Assembly (NCBI GenBank): GCA_007117185.1
Contig: SKHA01000152.1
Coordinates: 1 to 11,814 of the forward strand
Source: Spirochaeta sp.
GTDB lineage: Bacteria > Spirochaetota > Spirochaetia > DSM-27196 > Alkalispirochaetaceae
Length of the DNA stretch: 11,814 nt
Direction of reading: 5' to 3'
Shown: positions 1 to 6,005 of the stretch, piece after piece
How positions within the stretch are numbered: the first letter of the stretch is position 1
Layout of the letters: each line of letters opens with the position of its first letter
Notes under the pieces: generated by a model
The model's input: the letters and a program-made list of their open reading frames with translations, nothing else
What the model was told of the DNA's origin: nothing
Database searches by the model: none
Made by a program: the position numbers and the translations under genes

Positions 1-1140
1 CATCGCCCGCACCGTTCTGCCGTCGTCGTTCTGCTTCATGTAGAACGCCTTGATATCCCGGGGGTAGTCGGTGACGATCACCGGCCCCTTCAGATACTCC
101 TCGGTGAGGTACTTCTCGTGCTCCGTCTGCAGATCGATGCCCCATTTCGGGGGGAAGTCGAAGGATCGGCCGCTCTGTTCCAGCGCGGCGATCGCCTCGG
201 TGTAGGTCAGGCGGTGGAAGGTGCCCTGGGCCACGCTTCGCAGCGACTCTGTGATCCCCGGCTCGATGCGCTGCTCGAAGAACGCCATGTCTTCAGGGCA
301 GTTCTCCAATACGTCTGAGAGCAGGTAGCGGATGAACTCTTCTGCCAGGTCCATGTTGCCACTCAGGTCGCAGAACGCCATCTCCGGCTCGATCATCCAG
401 AACTCTGCCAGGTGGCGGGTGGTGTTGGAGTTTTCCGCCCGGAAGGTGGGCCCGAAGGTGTAGATGCGGTTCAACGCCGTGGCGTACGCCTCCCCGTTGA
501 GCTGACCGCTGACGGTGAGAAAGCTCTTTTTGCCGAAAAAATCTTTCGTGTAATCAACCTCGCCGTCTTCGGTGCGGGGTGGGTTGCCCGGATCCAGGGT
601 GGTCACCTGAAAGAGGGCTCCGGCACCCTCGGCGTCGCTGGCAGTGATGATGGGGGTGTGAAGATAGAGAAAGCCCCGCTCCTGAAAAAACCGGTGAACC
701 CCCCAGGAGAGGCGGTTGCGGACGCGCATGACCGCGCCGAAGGTGTTGGTGCGCCCCCGGAGGTGGGCAATGTCCCGAAGGAACTCAAAACTGTGCCGTT
801 TCTTTTGCAGAGGGTAGCTCTCGGCGGGGGCCTCCCCAACGATTTCTACCGCGGTGCAGGAGAGCTCTACCCGCTGCCCCGAGGCGGGCGACGCTACCAG
901 CGTACCGGTAGCGATGACGCTGCAGCCGGTCTGCATGCGATCAATCTGGGGTTGCAGGTCCGTGTTGTTCTTGTCGATGATCCCCTGCAGCCCCTTCATA
1001 CCGCTGCCGTCGTTAATCTCAAAGAAACAGACATTCTTGGTGTCCCGCTTGGTCCGCACCCATCCGGGGACGCGAATCTGCTCCTCCGAGGGATCGCTGT
1101 CCAGCAGCTCGGAGATGAGGTGGCCGTTGAGGAAGTTCAT
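1..1140 (-). CDS. asnS: Asparaginyl-tRNA synthetase, N-terminal 380 codons (runs off left edge)
   Basis: Class IIb aminoacyl-tRNA synthetase that charges tRNA-Asn with asparagine in the cytoplasm. It starts at the ATG whose complement is 1138-1140. An in-frame TGA lies five codons upstream and no start codon intervenes, so this start is forced. Seen in the translation: an N-terminal OB-fold anticodon-binding domain (about residues 20-110, with VPGWVRTKRD), then the catalytic core with ITASDAEGAG, DFFGKKSFLTVSGQLNGE and the class II motif 2 region FRAENSNTTRHLAEFW (around residues 230-250), all typical of AsnRS rather than AspRS. The last codon in the window (1-3) is in frame, within a stretch matching DIKAFYM plus a following Gly/Thr-rich segment. 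About 85 C-terminal residues, including motif 3, lie outside the window, judged from the usual length of about 465. There is no Shine-Dalgarno sequence before the ATG. The gene is transcribed divergently from aroF. Confidence 0.97.
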   Translation of the reverse strand, partial: MNFLNGHLISELLDSDPSEEQIRVPGWVRTKRDTKNVCFFEINDGSGMKGLQGIIDKNNTDLQPQIDRMQTGCSVIATGTLVASPASGQRVELSCTAVEIVGEAPAESYPLQKKRHSFEFLRDIAHLRGRTNTFGAVMRVRNRLSWGVHRFFQERGFLYLHTPIITASDAEGAGALFQVTTLDPGNPPRTEDGEVDYTKDFFGKKSFLTVSGQLNGEAYATALNRIYTFGPTFRAENSNTTRHLAEFWMIEPEMAFCDLSGNMDLAEEFIRYLLSDVLENCPEDMAFFEQRIEPGITESLRSVAQGTFHRLTYTEAIAALEQSGRSFDFPPKWGIDLQTEHEKYLTEEYLKGPVIVTDYPRDIKAFYMKQNDDGRTVRAM

Positions 1141-1151
1141 ACGCCATTGGT

Positions 1152-1180
1152 ATCACAGCGCGGGGGGTGAGGCAAGTCGA
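1152..1180 (-). promoter_or_regulatory. Putative asnS promoter, leaderless or nearly so
   Basis: On the minus strand TCGACT (complement of 1175-1180) and TGTGAT (complement of 1152-1157) are separated by 17 bp; each matches the sigma-70 consensus at 4 of 6 positions. Only 11 bases separate the -10 box from the ATG, so transcription would begin about 5 bases before the start codon. The match alone is modest; the spacing and the absence of any Shine-Dalgarno sequence make it plausible. Confidence 0.4.
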
Positions 1181-1193
1181 TGGTCGCCGTATC

Positions 1194-1223
1194 TCGACAA
1201 CGCCGGAGCGGCCGTTGTATCCT
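1194..1223 (+). promoter_or_regulatory. Putative aroF operon promoter giving a leaderless mRNA
   Basis: TCGACA (1194-1199, 5 of 6 to the -35 consensus) and TATCCT (1218-1223, 4 of 6 to the -10 consensus) lie 18 bp apart. The expected transcription start, seven bases past the -10 box, falls on the A of the aroF ATG at 1230. No Shine-Dalgarno sequence precedes that ATG. A similar -10 box, TATCTT, drives the small gene at 5150. Confidence 0.5.
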
Positions 1224-1229
1224 TCGGTC

Positions 1230-2294
1230 ATGCCCAGAACAAGTGATCTTCATGTCAGCTCGGCGATCCCCTTGCTACCACCTCAGGAACTGAAGCGACG
1301 GTTGCCCCTTTCCCGGGAATCCGCTGAAACGGTGCTGACCAGCCGTGAGACAATCAGCAAAATTCTTGACGGTTCAGACCCGCGCCTCCTGGCGGTGGTT
1401 GGACCGTGTTCGATCCATGACGCGACGCTGGCCCGGGACTACGCCCAGCGCCTGCAGGTCCTCCGGGAGGAGCTGCAGGACGTCCTGTACGTGGTGATGC
1501 GGGTCTATTTTGAGAAGCCCCGTACCGCCCTGGGGTGGCGGGGTCTGATCCTTGACCCTCATCTGGACGGGTCTTACGCCATCGGGGAAGGGCTCCATAT
1601 GGCTCGGGAGATACTGCTGTCGGTAACGGCGATGGGGGTGCCCGCAGGCAGCGAGATGCTCGATCCCCTCGTACCGCAATATATCGACGACCTCGTTTCG
1701 TGGGCATCCATCGGCGCACGTACAACCGAGAGCCAGACCCACCGGGAGATGGCCAGCGGGCTCTCCATGCCGGTAGGGTTCAAGAACGGTACCGATGGAG
1801 CGATCGAATCGGCGCTGAACGCGATGGTCAGCTCGTTGAGTCCCCACAGCTTCATCGGGATAGACCAGGAAGGTAATTCGGCGGTGATTACCACCACCGG
1901 TAACCCCGACGTCCACGTAATTCTCAGGGGAGGCCGAGGCGGGCCCAACTACCGCAGCTGGGACATCGTCCGGGTTGAAGAACTGCTCAAGCATTTTGAC
2001 TTGCCCCTGAACATCGTGGTTGACTGCAGCCACGGCAACAGCGAGAAGAACCCCCGGAACCAGCCGAAGGTGCTTCAGGAAGTTATGCAGCAGTATCTGG
2101 CTGGACGCAGCTCAATCAAGGGGTTCATGGTTGAGAGCAACCTTGTGGAGGGCCGACAGGACCTTTCCGGGACAATGGCGGAGCTGACGTACGGCCAGTC
2201 GATTACCGATGCCTGCCTGGGTTGGGATGATACCGAAGAGATACTGAGGGCGGCAGCAGGGGCGCTGCGGGCAAAGACCGGAGGTGCCGGATGA
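1230..2294 (+). CDS. aroF: 3-deoxy-7-phosphoheptulonate synthase (DAHP synthase, type I alpha)
   Basis: Condenses phosphoenolpyruvate with erythrose 4-phosphate to DAHP, the first step of the shikimate pathway. The product is 354 residues, close to the 350-356 of the E. coli AroF/G/H enzymes. Visible motifs are VVGPCSIHD, MRVYFEKPRT, a long ARTTESQTHREMASGLSMP block, VDCSHGNSEK and SITDACLGW. The four metal ligands known from E. coli AroG are all present, here as C60, H268, E302 and D327. The ESQTHREMASG and VDCSHGNS wording is nearer E. coli AroF (tyrosine-sensitive) than AroG, but effector specificity cannot be read reliably. The frame is open back to an ATG at 1167; the ATG at 1230 is preferred because its N-terminus (DLHV...LLPPQEL) lines up with the family N-terminus and because a promoter-like sequence overlaps the upstream segment. 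First gene of an operon; its TGA overlaps the proA ATG as ATGA. Confidence 0.95.
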   Translation: MPRTSDLHVSSAIPLLPPQELKRRLPLSRESAETVLTSRETISKILDGSDPRLLAVVGPCSIHDATLARDYAQRLQVLREELQDVLYVVMRVYFEKPRTALGWRGLILDPHLDGSYAIGEGLHMAREILLSVTAMGVPAGSEMLDPLVPQYIDDLVSWASIGARTTESQTHREMASGLSMPVGFKNGTDGAIESALNAMVSSLSPHSFIGIDQEGNSAVITTTGNPDVHVILRGGRGGPNYRSWDIVRVEELLKHFDLPLNIVVDCSHGNSEKNPRNQPKVLQEVMQQYLAGRSSIKGFMVESNLVEGRQDLSGTMAELTYGQSITDACLGWDDTEEILRAAAGALRAKTGGAG

Positions 2295-3574
2295 ACCCCG
2301 TAGCGCTTCGTGCTGCGGAAGCCCGACGGGCCGCCCGGGCGCTGGCGGCTGTTGACGGGGCCACCCGGGACCGGGCGCTGCTGGCCATCGCCCGCAGCCT
2401 GGACGAACAGGGACCGCAGATCGAAGAGGCGAACATCCGTGACCTCGAGGAAGGTGCCCGCAACGACCTGGCGCCGCCGCTGGTGAAGCGGCTGCGCTTT
2501 GATACGGAAAAACGCAGCGAGTCCGCCCGGGGGGTCCGATCGGTGGCGGCGCTGGCTGATCCGGTGGGTACCGTCCTTGAGAAGCGCGAGCTTGATACCG
2601 GGCTGATTCTCTCCCGGGTGAGCACGCCCATCGGGGTGATCGGGATGATCTTCGAATCCCGGCCGGATGCGCTGGTCCAGATCGCGGCGCTGGCGCTGAA
2701 GAGCGGCAACGCGGTGGTACTGAAAGGCGGATCTGAAGCGCGGGAGAGCAATCGGGTGCTCTTTCAGCTGATCAGGGATGCGTCCCTGGCCGAGGGAATC
2801 CCCGAGGGGTGGATTCAACTCATCGAAACCCGGGAGGACGTACGCAACCTTCTGGCGCTTGACCGCGAGATCGATCTGCTTATTCCCCGTGGTTCCAACG
2901 AGTTTGTCCGCTACATAATGGACAATACCCGCATTCCCGTGATGGGCCACGCCGACGGGATCTGTCACGTCTACGTTCACGCCGACGCCGATCCGGGGAT
3001 GGTCGGTCCCATTGTGGTGGACTCGAAAACCCAGTACGTCGCGGTGTGTAACGCAGCGGAAACGCTGCTGATCCACCGGGAGGCCGCTGCGGGAATACTC
3101 CCGGACCTGGTGCGGGACCTCCAGAAGAACGGCGTTGAGGTGCGCGGGTGCCAGACGACCTGCCGCATCGTTCCTTCAGCGGCTGCCGCTACTGACGAAG
3201 ACTGGTCCACCGAATACCTGGATTACATCATCTCAGTCCGGGTGGTTGATTCCCTTGAGCAGGCAGTGGAGCACATCAACCGTTACGGGAGCGGTCACAC
3301 CGACGCGATCCTCACCGCGTCATCCGAGTCAGCCCAGCAGTTCATCCGCTCCGTTGACTCTGCATCGGTGATGTGGAACGCCAGTACCCGCTTCGCCGAC
3401 GGGTTCCGCTACGGTCTGGGAGCAGAGGTGGGAATCAGCACCTCCCGCATCCACGCTCGCGGTCCCGTGGGGGTGGCGGGATTGCTCAGCTACAAGTGGA
3501 TTCTTGCGGGGAACGGTCAGGTTGTGGCGGACTACGGACCGGGCGGACGCACCTTTACCCATCGGGAGCTGTGA
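2291..3574 (+). CDS. proA: Glutamate-5-semialdehyde dehydrogenase (gamma-glutamyl phosphate reductase)
   Basis: NADPH-dependent reduction of gamma-glutamyl phosphate to glutamate 5-semialdehyde, second step of proline synthesis. At 427 residues it is full length for ProA, an aldehyde-dehydrogenase-fold enzyme. Seen: PIGVIGMIFESRPDA and LKSGNAVVLKGGSEA in the nucleotide-binding part, LLIPRGSNEF, the catalytic cysteine C253 in VAVCNAAETLL, and the C-terminal ASVMWNASTRFADG and RFGLG-type segment (here FRYGLGAEVGIST). A good Shine-Dalgarno sequence, GGAGG at 2280-2284, lies inside the end of aroF. The start overlaps the aroF stop (ATGA), implying translational coupling. The next gene, proB, begins on the base after the proA stop. 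The proA-then-proB order is the reverse of the familiar proB-proA arrangement. Confidence 0.97.
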   Translation: MNPVALRAAEARRAARALAAVDGATRDRALLAIARSLDEQGPQIEEANIRDLEEGARNDLAPPLVKRLRFDTEKRSESARGVRSVAALADPVGTVLEKRELDTGLILSRVSTPIGVIGMIFESRPDALVQIAALALKSGNAVVLKGGSEARESNRVLFQLIRDASLAEGIPEGWIQLIETREDVRNLLALDREIDLLIPRGSNEFVRYIMDNTRIPVMGHADGICHVYVHADADPGMVGPIVVDSKTQYVAVCNAAETLLIHREAAAGILPDLVRDLQKNGVEVRGCQTTCRIVPSAAAATDEDWSTEYLDYIISVRVVDSLEQAVEHINRYGSGHTDAILTASSESAQQFIRSVDSASVMWNASTRFADGFRYGLGAEVGISTSRIHARGPVGVAGLLSYKWILAGNGQVVADYGPGGRTFTHREL

Positions 3575-4708
3575 GTGGACCAGCGCGATTTCTCCGGTCT
3601 TCAGCGACTGGTGGTGAAGGTGGGAACCAACGTCCTCTCCCGCAATGATCGTCTTGATCGGGAGTATCTCCAGGAACTTGCTGCACAGATTCAACACCTC
3701 AGAGGCCGCGGGATCGAGGTCTGCCTTGTCACCTCCGGGGCGATCGGCCTGGGGGCTCGTGAGCTGGGCCTCACCGGGCGGGTCAGCGATATCGTGCTGC
3801 GACAGGCTTGCGCGGCGGTGGGGCAGCCGATCCTGATGGAAGAGTATCGGCGCGCTTTCCAGGCTGCGGGGATCCTCCCGGCGCAGGTCCTTCTCACCAG
3901 GGAGGTACTCAACAGCCGCAGCAGTTATGTCAAACTGCGTAACGCCGTGGAACGACTGCTGGAGCTGGGGGTCGTGCCGGTGTTCAACGAAAACGACAGT
4001 GTTTCCGTCTCCGAAATTGGAAGCGCCTTCGGCGACAACGATCGTCTGAGCGCCCTGATCGCCAGCAAGGTGGACGCGGAGCTCCTGATTCTTCTGAGCG
4101 ATGTAGGGGGGTACTACAGCAGTGACCCCCGAACGGACCCGGAGGCCCTGCTGCTGAGCCGGGTCGACGGGGTGACCGCGGAGATGACTGCGGCGGCGGG
4201 ATCGGCAGGGTCCATGGTGGGGACCGGCGGGATGGTGACCAAACTGCAGGCCGTCAGGATCGCCGCTTCCGGCGGCTGTCGCGTGGTGCTGGCCCACGGC
4301 CGGGAAGAACGTGTTCTGGATCGGATCGTCTCCGGCGAGGAGGTAGGAACGGTGTTCAGCGCCCATCGGCGCCTGCGCAACAAGAGCCGCTGGATCCTTC
4401 ACAGCGCCCCTCGGGGGCGCATCGTTGTCGATGCCGGTGCTCTGGAGGCGATCCGCAACCACAAGAGCCTGCTTCCCCGGGGAATCGTCTCCGTGGAGGG
4501 AACCTTCGAATCCGGTGACGTCGTTCTGGTGAATGAAGCGGCAAAACTGGTGTCCGCGTTCAGCAGCCGCGAACTGGAACGGCTGGCGGGGCTGCACTCA
4601 TCTCAGATCTCCACCGTTCTGGGAGGGGCAGACGACCGCAAGCTTATTGCCCGCCCGGAGGAGATGGTCTTCCTTGAAGACGATGGAATAGAGGAGTCGG
4701 GGGTATGA
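3575..4708 (+). CDS. proB: Glutamate 5-kinase with C-terminal PUA domain
   Basis: ATP-dependent phosphorylation of glutamate to gamma-glutamyl phosphate, the committed step of proline synthesis, which hands its labile product to ProA. At 377 residues it has the two-domain form: an amino-acid-kinase domain (about residues 8-260) with VVKVGTNVL (K15), VTSGAIGLG, NENDSVS (138-144), FGDNDRLSA and GTGGMVTK (216-223), then a PUA domain (about 275-360) with RGRIVVDAGAL, KSLLPRGI and EGTFESGDVV. The start is GTG at 3575, directly after the proA TGA, with GGGAG at 3564-3568 as ribosome binding site. Its own TGA overlaps the folB ATG. In E. coli and many bacteria the enzyme is inhibited by proline through the kinase domain; the sequence alone does not settle that here. 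NEND is followed by S where T is usual, a conservative change. Confidence 0.97.
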   Translation: MDQRDFSGLQRLVVKVGTNVLSRNDRLDREYLQELAAQIQHLRGRGIEVCLVTSGAIGLGARELGLTGRVSDIVLRQACAAVGQPILMEEYRRAFQAAGILPAQVLLTREVLNSRSSYVKLRNAVERLLELGVVPVFNENDSVSVSEIGSAFGDNDRLSALIASKVDAELLILLSDVGGYYSSDPRTDPEALLLSRVDGVTAEMTAAAGSAGSMVGTGGMVTKLQAVRIAASGGCRVVLAHGREERVLDRIVSGEEVGTVFSAHRRLRNKSRWILHSAPRGRIVVDAGALEAIRNHKSLLPRGIVSVEGTFESGDVVLVNEAAKLVSAFSSRELERLAGLHSSQISTVLGGADDRKLIARPEEMVFLEDDGIEESGV

Positions 4709-5094
4709 ACGGAACGATAGGCGTCCGCAATATGGTGGTTTCCTGTGTATTCGGTGTTCCTGATACAGAGCGCCAGACGGAACAACCCATAGAGGTGGAC
4801 ATCGCCGTGGACTACGACATCACCCGGGCGGCAGCGACCGACGCGATCGCGGCGGCCCTGGACTACTCACGGGTGGTTTCGATGGTGGAAGAGAACCTGC
4901 GCTGGCAGAAATACCACCTGCTGGAGGCGGCAGGGCAGGGTCTGGTGGAGATGATCATACAGGCGTATCCCTTTGTCTCCCGGGTGCGGCTGGAGCTGCG
5001 GAAACCGGAGGTACTCCCCGGTACGGCGGTGAGCTTCCTTCGCCTGGATACCCTGGAAGGGGCTCCGATGGATGAGGCGGCAACCGTTGACTGA
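4705..5094 (+). CDS. folB: Dihydroneopterin aldolase (FolB/FolX family)
   Basis: Cleaves 7,8-dihydroneopterin to 6-hydroxymethyl-dihydropterin plus glycolaldehyde in folate synthesis; family members can also epimerise the substrate. At 129 residues it has the length of a single T-fold domain. The segment MVVSCVFGVPDTERQTEQ corresponds to the family's IGVxxxEr signature. Residues E22, Y54, E74 (in LLEA) and K100 (in RKP) fall at the positions of the catalytic and pterin-binding residues known from the S. aureus enzyme, with identical numbering. The ATG overlaps the proB TGA (ATGA) and has GAGGAG at 4691-4696, eight bases upstream. The last gene of the aroF-proA-proB-folB operon; no terminator follows, so transcripts probably run on to the terminator at 5346-5371. 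The final codons overlap the -35 box of the next gene. An epimerase-only (FolX) role cannot be excluded. Confidence 0.88.
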   Translation: MNGTIGVRNMVVSCVFGVPDTERQTEQPIEVDIAVDYDITRAAATDAIAAALDYSRVVSMVEENLRWQKYHLLEAAGQGLVEMIIQAYPFVSRVRLELRKPEVLPGTAVSFLRLDTLEGAPMDEAATVD

Positions 5095-5115
5095 TTTTCC
5101 CACCCGGTGTATCTT
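5087..5115 (+). promoter_or_regulatory. Sigma-70-type promoter for the small basic protein gene
   Basis: TTGACT (5087-5092, 5 of 6 to the -35 consensus) and TATCTT (5110-5115, 4 of 6 to the -10 consensus) are separated by exactly 17 bp. The -35 box lies over the last codons and stop of folB. Predicted transcription start is near 5122, giving a 5' leader of about 28 bases that contains the AGGAGG site. Confidence 0.65.
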
Positions 5116-5134
5116 CTGCCGGTAACGCCGACAT

Positions 5135-5140
5135 AGGAGG
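5135..5140 (+). promoter_or_regulatory. Shine-Dalgarno site AGGAGG that decides the start at 5150
   Basis: A perfect AGGAGG sits 9 bases before the ATG at 5150 and only 2 bases before another ATG at 5143 in a different frame. The spacing selects 5150. This is the strongest ribosome binding site in the window. Confidence 0.8.
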
Positions 5141-5149
5141 CTATGAGAC

Positions 5150-5320
5150 ATGGCAGGAAAGATTTCAAAGAACGCCAGGCGCGAAGGTGCTCAGGCACTG
5201 ATGAGTCGCTGGGGTGGAAAGATCGTGATGAAAAGCGTTTTCGAGAACGGAAAGATGAAGCATTTCGCGGTCTGCGACAAGACTGGACACCAGGGACGTC
5301 GTCCCAAGGACCTGATGTAG
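5150..5320 (+). CDS. Small, highly basic 56-residue protein of unknown function
   Basis: I do not recognise this protein. It begins MAGKISKNARREGAQ, continues with ALMSRWGGKIVMKSVFE and ends with FAVCDKTGHQGRRPKDLM. It has 13 Lys/Arg against 4 Asp/Glu, one cysteine, two histidines and one tryptophan, and no signal peptide or membrane segment. Such a composition suits an RNA-, DNA- or ribosome-associated protein, but that is inference. Evidence that it is a gene: a good promoter at 5087-5115, AGGAGG nine bases before the ATG, a clean TAG stop at 5318-5320, and a strong terminator 25 bases later. It is thus an independent transcription unit between folB and dcd. An overlapping longer frame starting at 5143 has its ATG only two bases after the Shine-Dalgarno sequence and is not the coding frame. 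Confidence 0.82.
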   Translation: MAGKISKNARREGAQALMSRWGGKIVMKSVFENGKMKHFAVCDKTGHQGRRPKDLM

Positions 5321-5345
5321 GGCTCTATGGTACTGGTCTGTGATA

Positions 5346-5371
5346 CCCGCGGCATTGCTGCGGGTTTTTTT
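5346..5371 (+). terminator. Rho-independent terminator after the small basic protein gene
   Basis: An 8-bp stem CCCGCGGC / GCTGCGGG (one G-U pair) with a 3-base ATT loop, at 5346-5364, is followed directly by seven T residues (5365-5371). It closes the small gene's transcript and probably the upstream aroF operon as well, since no other terminator is seen between. Confidence 0.9.
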
Positions 5372-5427
5372 GTCGTTACGCGAAATGCCGATGCAGGCAA
5401 CGCCGGTACAGCCAACGGCGGTGTCCG

Positions 5428-5973
5428 GTGATTCTCTCGGGCCGTGAGATTCGAGCCAATCTGGGCAGCCGGATCATGATTGAGCCGTACCGGGAAGACC
5501 AGCTGAACCCCAACAGCTACAACCTGAGGCTCCATAACGAGCTGCGGGTATACCGCAACACCGTGCTGGACATGCGGGTGGAGAACTTCTCCGATACGCT
5601 GCTGATTCCCCCGGATGGGCTGGAACTGGAACCGCATAGACTGTACCTCGGGCGCACCGAGGAGTACACCGTTACCGACGGCTTTGTTCCCATGCTTGAG
5701 GGCCGGTCTTCCATCGGGCGGCTGGGGTTGTTTGTGCACATAACCGCAGGGTTCGGCGATGTCGGATTTCGAGGCTACTGGACGCTGGAAATGTTCTGCG
5801 TGCAACCGATTCGCATCTACCCGGGGGTGCAGATCTGCCAGGTCTTTTACCACACCATCCAGGGGGATTACGACCCCTACAAGAGCGGCAAGTATCAGAA
5901 TAACTCAGGGATTCAGCACAGCCTGCTTTACAAGGATTTCGAGAACGGGAGCCCCGGGGAGGAACCGGGCTGA
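5428..5973 (+). CDS. dcd: dCTP deaminase
   Basis: Deaminates dCTP to dUTP, feeding dTMP synthesis; homotrimer of the dUTPase fold. At 181 residues it has the usual size. Seen: N-terminal MILSGREI, LNPNSYNLRL, MLEGRSSIGRLGLF (substrate-binding Arg and Ser), FVHITAGFGDVGFRGYWTLE whose Glu is the expected catalytic residue, and the C-terminal arm YKSGKYQNNSG. The start is GTG at 5428; no ATG, GTG or TTG lies in frame upstream, and the N-terminus matches the family. The ribosome binding site is weak (GGCGG, 5417-5421). The KYQ arm reads NNSG where many family members have GQ(Q/R)G. Whether the enzyme is monofunctional or also hydrolyses dUTP (Dcd-Dut type) is not decided by the sequence. A terminator lies just upstream, yet I see no convincing promoter in 5372-5427. 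It ends 32 bases from the convergent UDPGP gene. Confidence 0.93.
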   Translation: MILSGREIRANLGSRIMIEPYREDQLNPNSYNLRLHNELRVYRNTVLDMRVENFSDTLLIPPDGLELEPHRLYLGRTEEYTVTDGFVPMLEGRSSIGRLGLFVHITAGFGDVGFRGYWTLEMFCVQPIRIYPGVQICQVFYHTIQGDYDPYKSGKYQNNSGIQHSLLYKDFENGSPGEEPG

Positions 5974-6005
5974 TCGGCCCGAAGGATCCCACAGGGCTGG
6001 TGTGA

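Noticed and set aside
412..1170. 252-codon plus-strand frame
   Set aside because: Antisense to asnS, which is confirmed by class II synthetase motifs over the same bases.
1167..1229. Upstream 21-codon extension of aroF from ATG 1167
   Set aside because: Promoter-like boxes occupy the extension, and the family N-terminus aligns with the ATG at 1230.
2075..3076. 333-codon minus-strand frame
   Set aside because: Antisense to aroF and proA; low-complexity Arg/His/Pro composition, no motif and no ribosome binding site.
3329..4597. 422-codon open frame on the minus strand
   Set aside because: It lies wholly antisense to proA and proB, whose protein motifs are unmistakable. Its translation is rich in His, Gln, Arg and Pro with no recognisable domain, as expected of a GC-rich shadow frame.
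5143..5343. 66-codon frame starting at ATG 5143
   Set aside because: Its ATG is only 2 bases from AGGAGG, and it runs to the terminator region in another frame; the 5150 frame has correct spacing and a sensible stop.
5372..5427. Possible promoter or riboswitch ahead of dcd
   Set aside because: No acceptable pair of -35 and -10 boxes and no stable conserved-looking structure could be found in these 56 bases.
5966..5981. Hairpin CGGGC-6-GCCCG at the dcd stop as a bidirectional terminator
   Set aside because: Only 5 bp of stem and no T tract on either side; too weak to call.
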